Under the pieces are notes generated by a model, which made no database searches, had not been told where the DNA came from, and worked only from the letters and a program-made list of their open reading frames with translations. From Roseofilum reptotaenium CS-1145 (lineage in GTDB: Bacteria; Cyanobacteriota; Cyanobacteriia; Cyanobacteriales; Desertifilaceae): DNA of 36,169 bases. Shown here in pieces: positions 16,274-24,844 of this stretch. Numbering within the stretch: position 1 is the stretch's first letter; the number at the start of each line of letters is the position of its first letter. The stretch is from the NCBI RefSeq assembly GCF_028330985.1, contig NZ_JAQMUE010000089.1, forward strand, positions 1 through 36,169, written 5' to 3'. A program made the translations under genes and the position numbers.

Positions 16274-16655
16274 TGCTTTCTATTCTCCCTGGATTTGACT
16301 CATTTCCATACCGGCTATTCTAAAGAGAGATCGCCAACTCATTGACACCCTGCAACAATTGTATCATTTCGATTTCCCAGATTCGGAAGCGATCGCCTTA
16401 AGAAATTGTACTCAACTTCCCTCTGATTCTAGAGCTTCGACTATCCTGTTACTGACTCGATTGACCTCGATCGACTGTTCCACTCGAAGACAGGCTCAGG
16501 AATTCTGAGTTAAAGTGGTAATGAGTTTACTTTAACGGGGAAGACGAGGACAAGTGGAGAGCGATAGTGCAAGCCATCGCTGACGTAATTGCACTTTACC
16601 CTGACGAGCTAATCCTAATGCTGTTTATTCTTCAGGAGAACCCATATTATTGAAC
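16274..16655. other. 382-bp spacer: cryptic frame, inverted repeat and structured leader
   Basis: This region separates divergent mntA and perR. An open plus-strand frame without a usual start runs 16299-16508. An 8-bp inverted repeat lies at 16509-16536, and two interleaved complementary pairs at 16560-16595 lie in the probable perR leader. An AGGAG at 16634-16638 precedes the regulator. Confidence 0.5.
16509..16536. promoter_or_regulatory. 8-bp inverted repeat upstream of perR
   Basis: GTTAAAGT at 16509-16516 and ACTTTAAC at 16529-16536 are exact reverse complements separated by 12 bases, about 120 bases before the regulator start. The spacing suits a dimeric repressor site, possibly autoregulation, but the pattern does not match a box I can name. 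Confidence 0.4.
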
Positions 16656-17096
16656 ATGAGCAACGAACCGAACACCTTAGAACCGATCCGCTCTTTAGAA
16701 GATGCCATTCATCGCTGTCAAGATTTGGGAATGCGCCTGAGTCGTCAACGGCGATTTATCCTAGAATTACTCTGGCAGGAACAGGAGCATCTGTCCGCAC
16801 GGGAAATTTATGACCTACTGAATCAGCAAGGAAGAGAGATCGGTCATACCTCAGTGTATCAGAATCTCGAAGCCCTTTCTTCCCAAGGCATCATTGAATG
16901 TGTCGATCGCGCCGATGGCCGGCTCTACGGTCATATTAGTGACCCCCATTCTCACATCAATTGCTTAGACAATGGCAAAATTCTGGATATTCACGTCGAG
17001 CTACCGCCAGAGTTAATTGAGCAAATTGAAGCGCAAACCGGGGTTAAAATTACCGATTATCGGATTGATTTCTATGGATATAGCGCTTCGCGCTAG
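16656..17096 (+). CDS. perR: Fur-family regulator, FurC/PerR type
   Basis: About 146 residues. The winged-helix half contains L-G-M-R-L-S-R-Q-R-R-F-I-L-E-L-L, H-L-S-A-R-E-I-Y-D-L-L and the recognition helix region G-H-T-S-V-Y-Q-N-L-E-A-L. The C-terminal half has G-R-L-Y-G-H-I-S-D-P-H-S-H-I-N-C and the end I-T-D-Y-R-I-D-F-Y-G-Y. The usual paired CxxC structural-zinc motifs are absent. That pattern resembles cyanobacterial FurC/PerR, a peroxide-stress repressor; FurA and Zur are less likely. An ATG at 16656 and a TTG at 16650 compete; AGGAG lies 17 and 11 bases upstream of them. The last residues S-A-S-R and the stop come from a palindrome and heptamer repeat. Confidence 0.78.
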   Translation: MSNEPNTLEPIRSLEDAIHRCQDLGMRLSRQRRFILELLWQEQEHLSAREIYDLLNQQGREIGHTSVYQNLEALSSQGIIECVDRADGRLYGHISDPHSHINCLDNGKILDIHVELPPELIEQIEAQTGVKITDYRIDFYGYSASR

Positions 17097-17123
17097 GCAA
17101 TAGGCAATAGGCAATAGACAATA
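17081..17123. repeat. Palindrome plus heptamer repeat at the perR end
   Basis: TAGCGCTTCGCGCTA at 17081-17095 is a 6-bp stem with a 3-base loop. It is followed by GGCAATA at 17096, 17103 and 17110 and GACAATA at 17117. The stop codon TAG of the upstream gene lies at 17094-17096, across the junction. Confidence 0.8.
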
Positions 17124-17281
17124 GCTTGTATTGTTTAGGGTCTAAGGCTTCAAGCTATACTCCATAGAAGAAAGAATCGCTATATACGTGCCTTCTAACG
17201 ATTCAAACAGATTGTCCTCAGTTTAAGTTGATGTTGGAGGAAATTTTGAGGGATGCACGGGAATAAATTTCAATTCAACGA

Positions 17282-19651
17282 ATGAAACCCAAAAAAAGTG
17301 CTGAAAAAACTCTAGAAATTCGAGTCCGAGGGCGGGTTCAGGGGGTAGGATTTCGGCCCCATGTTTGGCATTTAGCCTATGAGCTTGGGCTAGTTGGCCA
17401 GGTGTGCAATGATGGGCAAGGGGTACGCATTCAGGTGAGTGGAGAACCGGAAGCACTATCAGAATTTCGGCAACGGTTAGAGTCCCAAGCGCCTCCCCTG
17501 TCCCAGATAGAGACGATTGAAATCCAAGAACAAGAGCAAGCCGTCGAGTTTAAGGACTTTGCTATTGTTGAGAGTGTGGAGGGCAAAACCGAGACTCAAA
17601 TTGCTCCCGATACAGCAACTTGTGCTGCTTGTATGGCAGAAATTTATACGCCTTCAGAGCGACGCTATCGCTATCCGTTTACGAACTGTACCCATTGCGG
17701 GCCAAGACTTTCGATTATTCGGGGGGTTCCCTACGATCGCCCCTCAACAACGATGGCGAATTTTCCGTTATGTCCGGAATGTCAGCGAGAATATGACGAT
17801 CCGGGCGATCGCCGCTTCCATGCCCAACCGATCGCCTGTCCCATTTGCGGACCGAAACTTTGGCTAGAGTCCCTCACGGATAAAGATAGGGTTGGGGAAC
17901 CGGGAAAAGAGATCCAACAGACTATTTCCCTGATTGAACAAGGCAAAATCCTTGCCATTCGGGGGTTAGGAGGATTTCATTTAGCCTGTGATGCGACGAA
18001 TGAAGATGCTGTAAACCGCTTACGCGAACGAAAACGACGATTTGGTAAGCCTTTTGCATTGATGGCGCGGGATATTACGGTCATTCGTCGCTATTGTCGG
18101 GTGAGTCCAGCCGAAGAAGAGGCACTCAAGAGTCCTGCGGCTCCCATTGTGCTGTTGAATGCTGAGGGGGAGGAGCGTTTACCGGAGGCGATCACCCCTG
18201 GAGTAAGAACGCTCGGTTTTATGCTTCCCTATACTCCCCTGCATCTTCTACTACTTGAAACTCTGGATTATCCCCTGGTGATGACCAGCGCTAACTTATC
18301 CCACGAACCTCAGTTAATCAGCAATACAGAAGCCAGGGAGAAACTGATGGGATTAGCGGATACTGTATTATTTCATAACCGAGATATCGCCAATCGCATA
18401 GATGATTCTGTGGTGCGAATTATGGCAGGAAAACCCCGTTTATTGCGTCGCAGTCGGGGTTACGTTCCGGGAGCGATCGCCCTGCCGCCAGGATGCGATC
18501 GCCATTCAAGCCTCTTAGCTTATGGCGGAGAACTCAAATCCACCTTTTGCCTCATCCAAGATTGTCAAGCCATTTTATCCCAACATCAAGGCGATTTAGA
18601 AAACCTAATTACCTACGCAGATTATCAGAAAAATCTCAAACTTTTTCGTCAACTTTACGATCATAAACCGCAAATTTTAGTTGCCGATCTCCATCCCGAA
18701 TATCTCTCAACCAAACTTGCCCAAGAACAGGCCAAAACCCATCAGTTACCCTTGATTCAAGTTCAACACCACCATGCCCATATTGCCAGTTGCTTCGTTG
18801 AAAATGGCATCCCTTTAGACCACTCTCCCATTTTAGGCATTGCTCTAGATGGCTTGGGAGTTGGCGAAGAGGGTACGATTTGGGGGGGAGAGTTTCTACT
18901 CGCAGATTATCGAGGTTATCAACGGTTAGCTACCTTAAAATCTGTGTCGATGATTGGCGGCACCAAAGCTATTCTCGAACCTTGGCGGAACACCTATGCT
19001 CACTTAAAAACTGCCTTTGATTGGCAGATCTTAACGGAAAAATTCGGTCATCTGGAATTATTTGACTATTTCCAGAATAAACCAATCGCTCTCTTTGAGC
19101 AAATGCTGCAAAAACGACTCAATGCACCCCTGGCAAGTTCGACGGGACGGTTGTTTGACGCGGTATCGGCAGCAATCGGCTTATGTCGCGATCGCGCCCT
19201 ATTTGAAGGTCAAGGAGCGATCGAGTTAGAAATGGCAGTCGATCGTCATTTACTTTCAGAATCTGATGATGATTTTGCTTATCCCTTTGATATTAATTTA
19301 ACTCATAAACTTCTGTATCTCGACCCTAGCCCCATGTGGCTTTCTTTATTGGAAGACTTGAACCAAGGGGCAAGTATCTCTCTGATGGCAACTCGCTTTC
19401 ATAAAGGCTTAATCCAAGGGATGATACAGTTAGTGCAAAAATTAATCTATAACTGTCAATCTGATGGACTTTCCATTCAACACATTGCTCTCTCTGGAGG
19501 ATGCTTCCAAAATCGGGTTTTACTCGAAGAACTGACGACTAAACTAGAAGCAAAAGGCTATACCTGTTTAGCTCAGGCACAAGTTCCCTGCAATGACGGA
19601 GGGTTATCCTTGGGGCAGGGTGCGATCGCGATCTCCAGAATGACAGGATAA
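17282..19651 (+). CDS. hypF: Carbamoyltransferase HypF
   Basis: A 789-residue [NiFe]-hydrogenase maturation protein that uses carbamoyl phosphate and ATP to make the thiocarbamate precursor of the CN ligands on HypE. The order of domains is canonical. Acylphosphatase comes first (about 8-95; R-V-R-G-R-V-Q-G-V-G-F-R-P). Zinc fingers follow (C-A-A-C near 115, C-T-H-C near 139, C-P-E-C near 164, C-P-I-C near 189). Next is the YrdC-like domain (about 205-400; G-L-G-G-F-H-L-A-C-D-A) and then the Kae1-like domain (about 415-780; V-Q-H-H-H-A-H-I-A-S-C near 497 and D-G-L-G-V-G-E-E-G-T-I-W-G-G-E-F). All key Cys and His appear intact. No other hyp or hydrogenase genes are in the window. Confidence 0.96.
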   Translation: MKPKKSAEKTLEIRVRGRVQGVGFRPHVWHLAYELGLVGQVCNDGQGVRIQVSGEPEALSEFRQRLESQAPPLSQIETIEIQEQEQAVEFKDFAIVESVEGKTETQIAPDTATCAACMAEIYTPSERRYRYPFTNCTHCGPRLSIIRGVPYDRPSTTMANFPLCPECQREYDDPGDRRFHAQPIACPICGPKLWLESLTDKDRVGEPGKEIQQTISLIEQGKILAIRGLGGFHLACDATNEDAVNRLRERKRRFGKPFALMARDITVIRRYCRVSPAEEEALKSPAAPIVLLNAEGEERLPEAITPGVRTLGFMLPYTPLHLLLLETLDYPLVMTSANLSHEPQLISNTEAREKLMGLADTVLFHNRDIANRIDDSVVRIMAGKPRLLRRSRGYVPGAIALPPGCDRHSSLLAYGGELKSTFCLIQDCQAILSQHQGDLENLITYADYQKNLKLFRQLYDHKPQILVADLHPEYLSTKLAQEQAKTHQLPLIQVQHHHAHIASCFVENGIPLDHSPILGIALDGLGVGEEGTIWGGEFLLADYRGYQRLATLKSVSMIGGTKAILEPWRNTYAHLKTAFDWQILTEKFGHLELFDYFQNKPIALFEQMLQKRLNAPLASSTGRLFDAVSAAIGLCRDRALFEGQGAIELEMAVDRHLLSESDDDFAYPFDINLTHKLLYLDPSPMWLSLLEDLNQGASISLMATRFHKGLIQGMIQLVQKLIYNCQSDGLSIQHIALSGGCFQNRVLLEELTTKLEAKGYTCLAQAQVPCNDGGLSLGQGAIAISRMTG

Positions 19652-19658
19652 ACTTTAG

Positions 19659-20186
19659 CTATTCCTCTCCAGCTTTCCATAGTGCAGCTTTGCGATCGAT
19701 GTCTTTAATCAAGCCATCTTTGCCATCCATATAACCCTCAATATCATCAGAAAATTCCCTTGCCAACTTCCGCTTTAAGTTACTGTATTGCTGGGCTATT
19801 TCAGGATAAGCAATCAGATAATCTCGAAAAGCCAGATGACGCTTCACCTGCTCTGAACCCACGGCAAAGAAATGAAGATGATGCGTTCTAATACCTTCCG
19901 AGTTATGCTTAGGGAAGTATCGGCGATCGGGGATACCAAACTCACCCATAGCCTCATAACCCAGTCCCCCCATTTGAACATTGTATTGATCGATTTTGGC
20001 AATATCTTTGACTTCACCTAACAGATCGATAATCGGTTTCGCATATATGTTGGGAATAGCAGTACTACCGATATGGTGAATAGCGATCAAATTCTCTGCT
20101 AGAACCTTGGTGATTTTCTGGGATTCAATCTCAAACATCTGTCGCCACGCGGGATTATGGGGCACAACTTCTACTTTTCTCATCAT
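19659..20186 (-). CDS. GrpB-family (UPF0157) nucleotidyltransferase-like protein
   Basis: A 175-residue protein of the GrpB/UPF0157 family, distantly related to nucleotidyltransferases. Family marks are V-E-V-V-P-H-N-P-A-W, I-H-H-I-G-S-T-A-I-P-N-I-Y-A-K-P-I-I-D (about residues 38-56), R-Y-F-P-K and H-L-H-F-F. The substrate is unknown; some homologues are fused to dephospho-CoA kinase. The first residues are M-M-R-K, so either Met could start. It converges on hypF with only 7 bases between stop codons, leaving no room for a terminator. Confidence 0.85.
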   Translation of the reverse strand: MMRKVEVVPHNPAWRQMFEIESQKITKVLAENLIAIHHIGSTAIPNIYAKPIIDLLGEVKDIAKIDQYNVQMGGLGYEAMGEFGIPDRRYFPKHNSEGIRTHHLHFFAVGSEQVKRHLAFRDYLIAYPEIAQQYSNLKRKLAREFSDDIEGYMDGKDGLIKDIDRKAALWKAGEE

Positions 20187-20309
20187 TAGATTTTTAGCTC
20201 GGAATCGACGATTTTTATTTAGAACAAATTTCTGGCAATTTCAATCACCCATATATTTTGGAGTTACAATTAAATTAATGTTGGTTAATCACTTATTCAG
20301 GGAGCGAAT

Positions 20310-21137
20310 ATGAGCCAGACGGTTTTGATTACTGGAGCATCATCGGGAATTGGGAAGGAAACTGCAAAAATACTGATTCAAGAGGGCTATACGGTTTATG
20401 CTACTGCTCGACGGGTGGAAAAAATGGAGGATCTCCGAAAGTTGGGTGGGATTCCAATTAAGATGGATATTACTAAAGAGGATGAAGTTTTAGCCACAGT
20501 TAAACAGATTAAGCAGAACTACCAAAGTGTGGATGTTTTGATTAATAATGCCGGTTTTGGCATGTATGGAACGATTGAAGATACATCGATTGAGGATGCA
20601 CGCTATCAGTTTGAAGTTAATTTATTTGGATTAGCACGTCTGACTCAGTTGATACTACCGGATATGCGAGAAAAGAGAGGGGGAAAAATTGTTAATCTGA
20701 GTTCGATGGTAGGCAAGATCTATACGCCTATGGGAGCTTGGTATAATGCGACGAAACATGCTCTGGAAGCCTGGAGTGATTGTTTACGAATTGAAACTCA
20801 AGCGTTTAATATTGATGTGATTATTATTGAGCCAGGCATTATTGGTACAGAATTTGGTGAGGTATTTATTGAACCGATGCTGAAGCGATCAGGTAACGGA
20901 GCTTATCAGGATTTAGCCCAGGGTTTTGCTAAAGCTTGCCATGATGTTTATGATAATCCAGGTAATAGTTCACCACCTTCAACGATCGCCAAGATCATTT
21001 TAAGGGCAATTCAGGCTAAACATCCCAAAACCCGCTATGTTGCGGGTAAGATGGCAGTGCCAATGATGTGGACGCGGAAATGGTTAGGCGATCGCGTGTA
21101 TGATTGGATTTTAACCACAATGATCCGTTCGAGTTGA
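20310..21137 (+). CDS. Short-chain dehydrogenase/reductase
   Basis: A 275-residue classical SDR oxidoreductase. The cofactor site is V-L-I-T-G-A-S-S-G-I-G-K-E-T-A-K (about residues 4-19), with R-R near the end of the second strand favouring NADP(H). N-N-A-G-F-G, the catalytic S-S-M-V-G (about 130) and Y-N-A-T-K (about 145-149) are present, followed by I-E-P-G-I-I-G-T-E-F. The C-terminal stretch of about 40 residues beyond the fold is longer than in minimal SDRs. The substrate is unknown. The ATG is supported by AGGGAG about 7 bases upstream. It converges on mfd. Confidence 0.92.
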   Translation: MSQTVLITGASSGIGKETAKILIQEGYTVYATARRVEKMEDLRKLGGIPIKMDITKEDEVLATVKQIKQNYQSVDVLINNAGFGMYGTIEDTSIEDARYQFEVNLFGLARLTQLILPDMREKRGGKIVNLSSMVGKIYTPMGAWYNATKHALEAWSDCLRIETQAFNIDVIIIEPGIIGTEFGEVFIEPMLKRSGNGAYQDLAQGFAKACHDVYDNPGNSSPPSTIAKIILRAIQAKHPKTRYVAGKMAVPMMWTRKWLGDRVYDWILTTMIRSS

Positions 21138-21170
21138 GTTGCGAGTCAGGAAAAGTGGGGAATGCATATC

Positions 21171-21190
21171 ATTATTCATTATTCATTGTT
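21171..21190. repeat. Heptamer repeat at the mfd end
   Basis: ATTATTC occurs at 21171-21177 and 21178-21184, followed by a related ATTGTT. The minus-strand reading provides the last residues M-N-N-E and the stop of mfd. Confidence 0.75.
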
Positions 21191-24100
21191 AAGACTGCTT
21201 GCATCTGGGAAAACCAGTTAATTAATTGATCGAGTTGTTGATTGGGTTTAAACACACCTAAGCCACGCACGGTAACTTTTTTGGGACTGTAGATAAAGCG
21301 AGCATGGAAGCGGCGATCGAGTTTTTCTTTTAATAGATTCCAAGCCGGTTCTTCCATGGGCGTTTCTAAAACTACATGCTGTTTTCCATTGGGTTTAATA
21401 CGAGAAAAGCCGAGGGATTTGGCTAGTTGTTTTAATTCCATCACCTGGATGAGTTGTTGAGCGGGTTGGGGGATGGTTCCGTAGCGATCGCTCCATTCCA
21501 TCTCGATTAAGCGTAATTCATCACCACAACTTGCCGCCGCTACGGAGCGATAGGCTCTCATTTTCTGATCGATATCGGGGATATAATCTGCGGGAATAAA
21601 CGCGGTAATCGGCAGATCGATGCTGGTATCGTCAACTTTGGGAATCTCTTGCCCTTGGATTTCCTGAATCGACTCCTGTAACATTTCCATGTATAAATCA
21701 AAGCCAATCGCCGTCATTTGTCCGGACTGTTCCGCGCCCAATAAATTTCCGACTCCGCGAATTTCCATATCCCGCATTGCCAACTGATACCCAGAACCTA
21801 ACTGAGTAAATTCTTGGATTGCCCGCAACCGTTTTTGAGCTGGTTCCGGTAATACCCGGCGATCGGGATAAAATAGCCAGGCATGGGCTTGAATTCCGGC
21901 TCGACCAACGCGCCCCCGCAACTGATACAATTGCGACAAGCCGAACTTCTGGGCATCCTCAATTAAAATCGTATTCACGCGGGGAATATCCAAACCGGAC
22001 TCAATGATGGTGGTACAAACTAGCACATCCGCTTCCCCATTGCTAAAACTGAGCATCGTCGCTTCGAGTTCCGTTTCCGCCATCTGTCCATGGGCGATCG
22101 CCAATCGCACCCCTGGAACCGTCTCCCGAATCCGGGTACTGATCTCCTCAATGCCCTCAACCCTGGGAACCACATAAAAGACCTGTCCCCCCCGATCCAA
22201 CTCCTGACGAATTGCCGTGCGGACTGCCTCCAAATTATACGCCGCTAAATGGGTTTTAATCGGGCGACGGGAGGGCGGTGGGGTGGTAATCAAACTCATC
22301 TCTCGCACCCCTGACAGGGACATATAGAGCGTGCGCGGAATCGGTGTAGCGCTGAGAGTTAAGACATCCACCTGGGTTTTGAGCGCCTTAATTTTCTCCT
22401 TCTGATTCACCCCAAACCGTTGCTCTTCATCCACCACTAATAAGCCTAAATCTCGGTATTTTACCTCCTTACTCAACAGTGCCTGAGTACCAACCACCAC
22501 ATCCAATTCCCCCGTGGCTAACCGTTGTTGAATCTCCTTGCGTTCGCTGGGAGTACGAAATCGGTTTAATAATCCCACTTCAATCGGATAGGGGGCAAAT
22601 CGTTCTTTGAGGGTGTGATAATGTTGCTGGGTTAAAATCGTGGTTGGAGCCAAAAACGCCACCTGTTTCCCTGCCGTCACTGCCTTAAAAATGGCACGAA
22701 TTCCCACTTCAGTCTTGCCAAATCCCACGTCACCACAAACTAAGCGATCCATGGGGCGCGGCGATTCCATATCCCGCTTAATATCCTGGGTTGCCTTTAG
22801 TTGATCGGGGGTAGGTTGGTAGGGAAACGAGTCTTCTAACTCTTCTTGCCAAGCGGAATCGGAGGGAAAGGCAAACCCTTCTTGTTGCGATCGCGCTGCA
22901 TAGAGTTTGAGCAAGTCTACCGCTAGTTTCTTAATCGTTTTGCGGACTTTGTTTTTCGTCTTTTCCCAGGTTTTACCCGCTAATTTATGTAACGTGGGGC
23001 GCTTGCCGTCAGTAGAGCGAAATCGAGATAATGACCCCACTTGATCGGCGGCGACACGAAGTAAACCATCTTCATATTTAATCACTAAATATTCCCGGGT
23101 TTCGTCATTCACCGTCAGCTTTTCTAACTTGATGAAGCGTCCAACTCCATGGCTTTTGTGAACCACATAATCCCCCGGTTTGAGGGTATTGGGATCGACT
23201 TGTTTGGAGGCAGCGCGGCGACGTTTGCGGATGTAGCTAGGGGTGGCGAGGCTATGTTGCCCGTAAAATTCGCGATCGCTCACTACCATGATTCGGAACG
23301 TTGGCAGCACAAAGCCTTCGAGTTCCGCAACTCCGGAATATTTGAGGGCGATCGGGGTATAGTGAACTTGCAGAGACTCGATCGCCTGATAATCTTTAGG
23401 ATTAGGAATAAATTTAGCCGCACAATCATGTTCTTGCAGCAAGGAAACCGATCGCGAGGGTTGAGCAGAAACCACAAAGATTAGAGTACGATTTTTCATT
23501 TCCTCCCGCAGGGTTTGCGCTAATTTGGCAAACTGATGAGGGAGAACGGGAACCGGGCGACTAGAGAGATTGAGCGCCCCAGAATTACTTTCCGCTAATT
23601 CCGATAAATGCAAACAAGGATAGGTTTGCTCTTGCATTAAGGACTGGGCAAACGAGCGATGAATCGGGGGAACTTTACCCATTTCTTCGACACTTCGACT
23701 CCGCTCAGTAACCGCTTCCTTCAGGGTTTGATACTGCTCTTCAACATGTTGCACCCAATTGTCGCTATGGCTCTCGCATTGGCTAGGTTCATCGATCGCA
23801 ATTAAACACTGTTCCGGTAAATAATCCAACAGGGAAGCGGGCGTATCAAACGCCAATCCTAAATAGGCTGAGGAGAATTCAGGCAGGTTCTCTACACCCA
23901 GATCGGTTAGCGCTTCCTCAATGATGGGCGTAAACGCAGTGGGCGTTAAAATGACTTCAGGGACGGGATCGAGCGATCGCCCCGTAGCCGGATCGAGTTC
24001 CTTAATCTTCTCCACCGCATCCCCATCCCCCTCCGTTGCCCACCATTCCAGGCGCACCGGCAACTCGGAAGCCACGGGGAAAATATCTACAATGTCACCT

Positions 24101-24642
24101 CGGCGACTCCATTGCCCCTCGGTTTCCACGGAAGTCACCCGCTCGTAGCCCAGTTGACTTAACTTCAGATCCAGAGCCTTACTCTCCCAAATATCGCCCT
24201 TTTGCAACCGCAGAGCATAGGGTTTAAACGCTTCCAGGGGCGGCAGATGGGGCTGTAGCGCCCGTTCCGTACAGACAATGGCTCGTTGACGCTCTAGATC
24301 GCCCAACACCAATTCCGCCAACACCTGCATCTGTCCCCAAACCATCTCCGGTTCCGGAGGACTGGATTCATAGGGCGACGCTTCCGTGGTGGGATAAAAG
24401 AGAACTACATCCCAATCCATGGCTTCCAATTGCGCCGTCCACCGGTTCGCCTCTTCCATGGTTGCCGTCACCACCAACAGCGAGCGAGATTCGGCTTGAG
24501 AGAGGGCAGACGCAACTAAACCCTTGGGAAACCGGGGAATTCCCTGAAGCGCCAAAGTACGGTTGTCGCCCTTGAGTTTAGTTAACAACTCTTGCGTTAG
24601 AGGCGATCGCCGCAAGGTTCGCAAGATAGAGGAAAAGGCCAT
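21172..24642 (-). CDS. mfd: Transcription-repair coupling factor Mfd
   Basis: A 1156-residue ATP-dependent translocase that removes stalled RNA polymerase from DNA lesions and recruits UvrA. The N-terminal UvrB-like part runs to about residue 300. The RNA-polymerase interaction domain starts near 488 ([17 protein letters not shown]). The motor has Walker [11 protein letters not shown] near 634 and D-E-E-Q-R-F-G near 739. The TRG region contains R-G-R-V-G-R, and the C-terminal domain includes [13 protein letters not shown]. Length matches E. coli Mfd (1148). Two oddities are an in-frame repeat-derived T-E-R-S-R-S-V-E near residue 314 and a C-terminus encoded in a heptamer repeat. It is divergent from the toxin-antitoxin-like pair. 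Confidence 0.97.
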   Translation of the reverse strand: MAFSSILRTLRRSPLTQELLTKLKGDNRTLALQGIPRFPKGLVASALSQAESRSLLVVTATMEEANRWTAQLEAMDWDVVLFYPTTEASPYESSPPEPEMVWGQMQVLAELVLGDLERQRAIVCTERALQPHLPPLEAFKPYALRLQKGDIWESKALDLKLSQLGYERVTSVETEGQWSRRGDIVDIFPVASELPVRLEWWATEGDGDAVEKIKELDPATGRSLDPVPEVILTPTAFTPIIEEALTDLGVENLPEFSSAYLGLAFDTPASLLDYLPEQCLIAIDEPSQCESHSDNWVQHVEEQYQTLKEAVTERSRSVEEMGKVPPIHRSFAQSLMQEQTYPCLHLSELAESNSGALNLSSRPVPVLPHQFAKLAQTLREEMKNRTLIFVVSAQPSRSVSLLQEHDCAAKFIPNPKDYQAIESLQVHYTPIALKYSGVAELEGFVLPTFRIMVVSDREFYGQHSLATPSYIRKRRRAASKQVDPNTLKPGDYVVHKSHGVGRFIKLEKLTVNDETREYLVIKYEDGLLRVAADQVGSLSRFRSTDGKRPTLHKLAGKTWEKTKNKVRKTIKKLAVDLLKLYAARSQQEGFAFPSDSAWQEELEDSFPYQPTPDQLKATQDIKRDMESPRPMDRLVCGDVGFGKTEVGIRAIFKAVTAGKQVAFLAPTTILTQQHYHTLKERFAPYPIEVGLLNRFRTPSERKEIQQRLATGELDVVVGTQALLSKEVKYRDLGLLVVDEEQRFGVNQKEKIKALKTQVDVLTLSATPIPRTLYMSLSGVREMSLITTPPPSRRPIKTHLAAYNLEAVRTAIRQELDRGGQVFYVVPRVEGIEEISTRIRETVPGVRLAIAHGQMAETELEATMLSFSNGEADVLVCTTIIESGLDIPRVNTILIEDAQKFGLSQLYQLRGRVGRAGIQAHAWLFYPDRRVLPEPAQKRLRAIQEFTQLGSGYQLAMRDMEIRGVGNLLGAEQSGQMTAIGFDLYMEMLQESIQEIQGQEIPKVDDTSIDLPITAFIPADYIPDIDQKMRAYRSVAAASCGDELRLIEMEWSDRYGTIPQPAQQLIQVMELKQLAKSLGFSRIKPNGKQHVVLETPMEEPAWNLLKEKLDRRFHARFIYSPKKVTVRGLGVFKPNQQLDQLINWFSQMQAVLTMNNE
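23685..23713 (-). repeat. Repeat-derived insertion within mfd (T-E-R-S-R-S-V-E)
   Basis: The plus strand carries ACTTCGACTCCGCTCAGT, a short dispersed motif seen in many cyanobacterial genomes. Here it is read in frame on the minus strand as T-E-R-S-R-S-V-E between the N-terminal module and the following linker of Mfd. Confidence 0.65.
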
Positions 24643-24727
24643 AAATCCAACTGTTACCGAATGTGAGTGGTATCTATTAGTTTAAACCGGGAATAGGTCA
24701 TTGGCGATCTCGATCTCCACCAGCAAG

Positions 24728-24760
24728 CAGATCCGATGATCGGGCGATCCGATGGATCTG
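24728..24760. repeat. Imperfect inverted repeat between mfd and the immA/irrE-like gene
   Basis: CAGATCC at 24728-24734 pairs with GGATCTG at 24754-24760. Within it GATC pairs with GATC around a small loop, separated from the outer stem by an unequal interior loop. It lies in the 200-bp divergent spacer and could be an operator. Confidence 0.4.
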
Positions 24761-24783
24761 TTCGATTCGATAAGAAGATCCTT

Positions 24784-24812
24784 CACTTAAGCAGCGATCG
24801 CTCGCATACAAT
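24784..24812 (+). promoter_or_regulatory. Candidate promoter of the immA/irrE-DUF4411 pair
   Basis: A TACAAT at 24807-24812 resembles a -10 box. A weak -35 (TTCACT at 24782-24787, or CACTTA at 24784-24789) lies 17-19 bases upstream, and a HIP1 octamer GCGATCGC occupies the spacer. The start codon is about 33 bases downstream. This is a visual match only. Confidence 0.3.
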
Positions 24813-24844
24813 TATTACAGGACACATCGCCAGAGAACTTGAAT

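Noticed and set aside
17093-17123. CRISPR-like tandem units
   Set aside because: Units of 7 bases without spacers are a short tandem repeat, not a CRISPR array.
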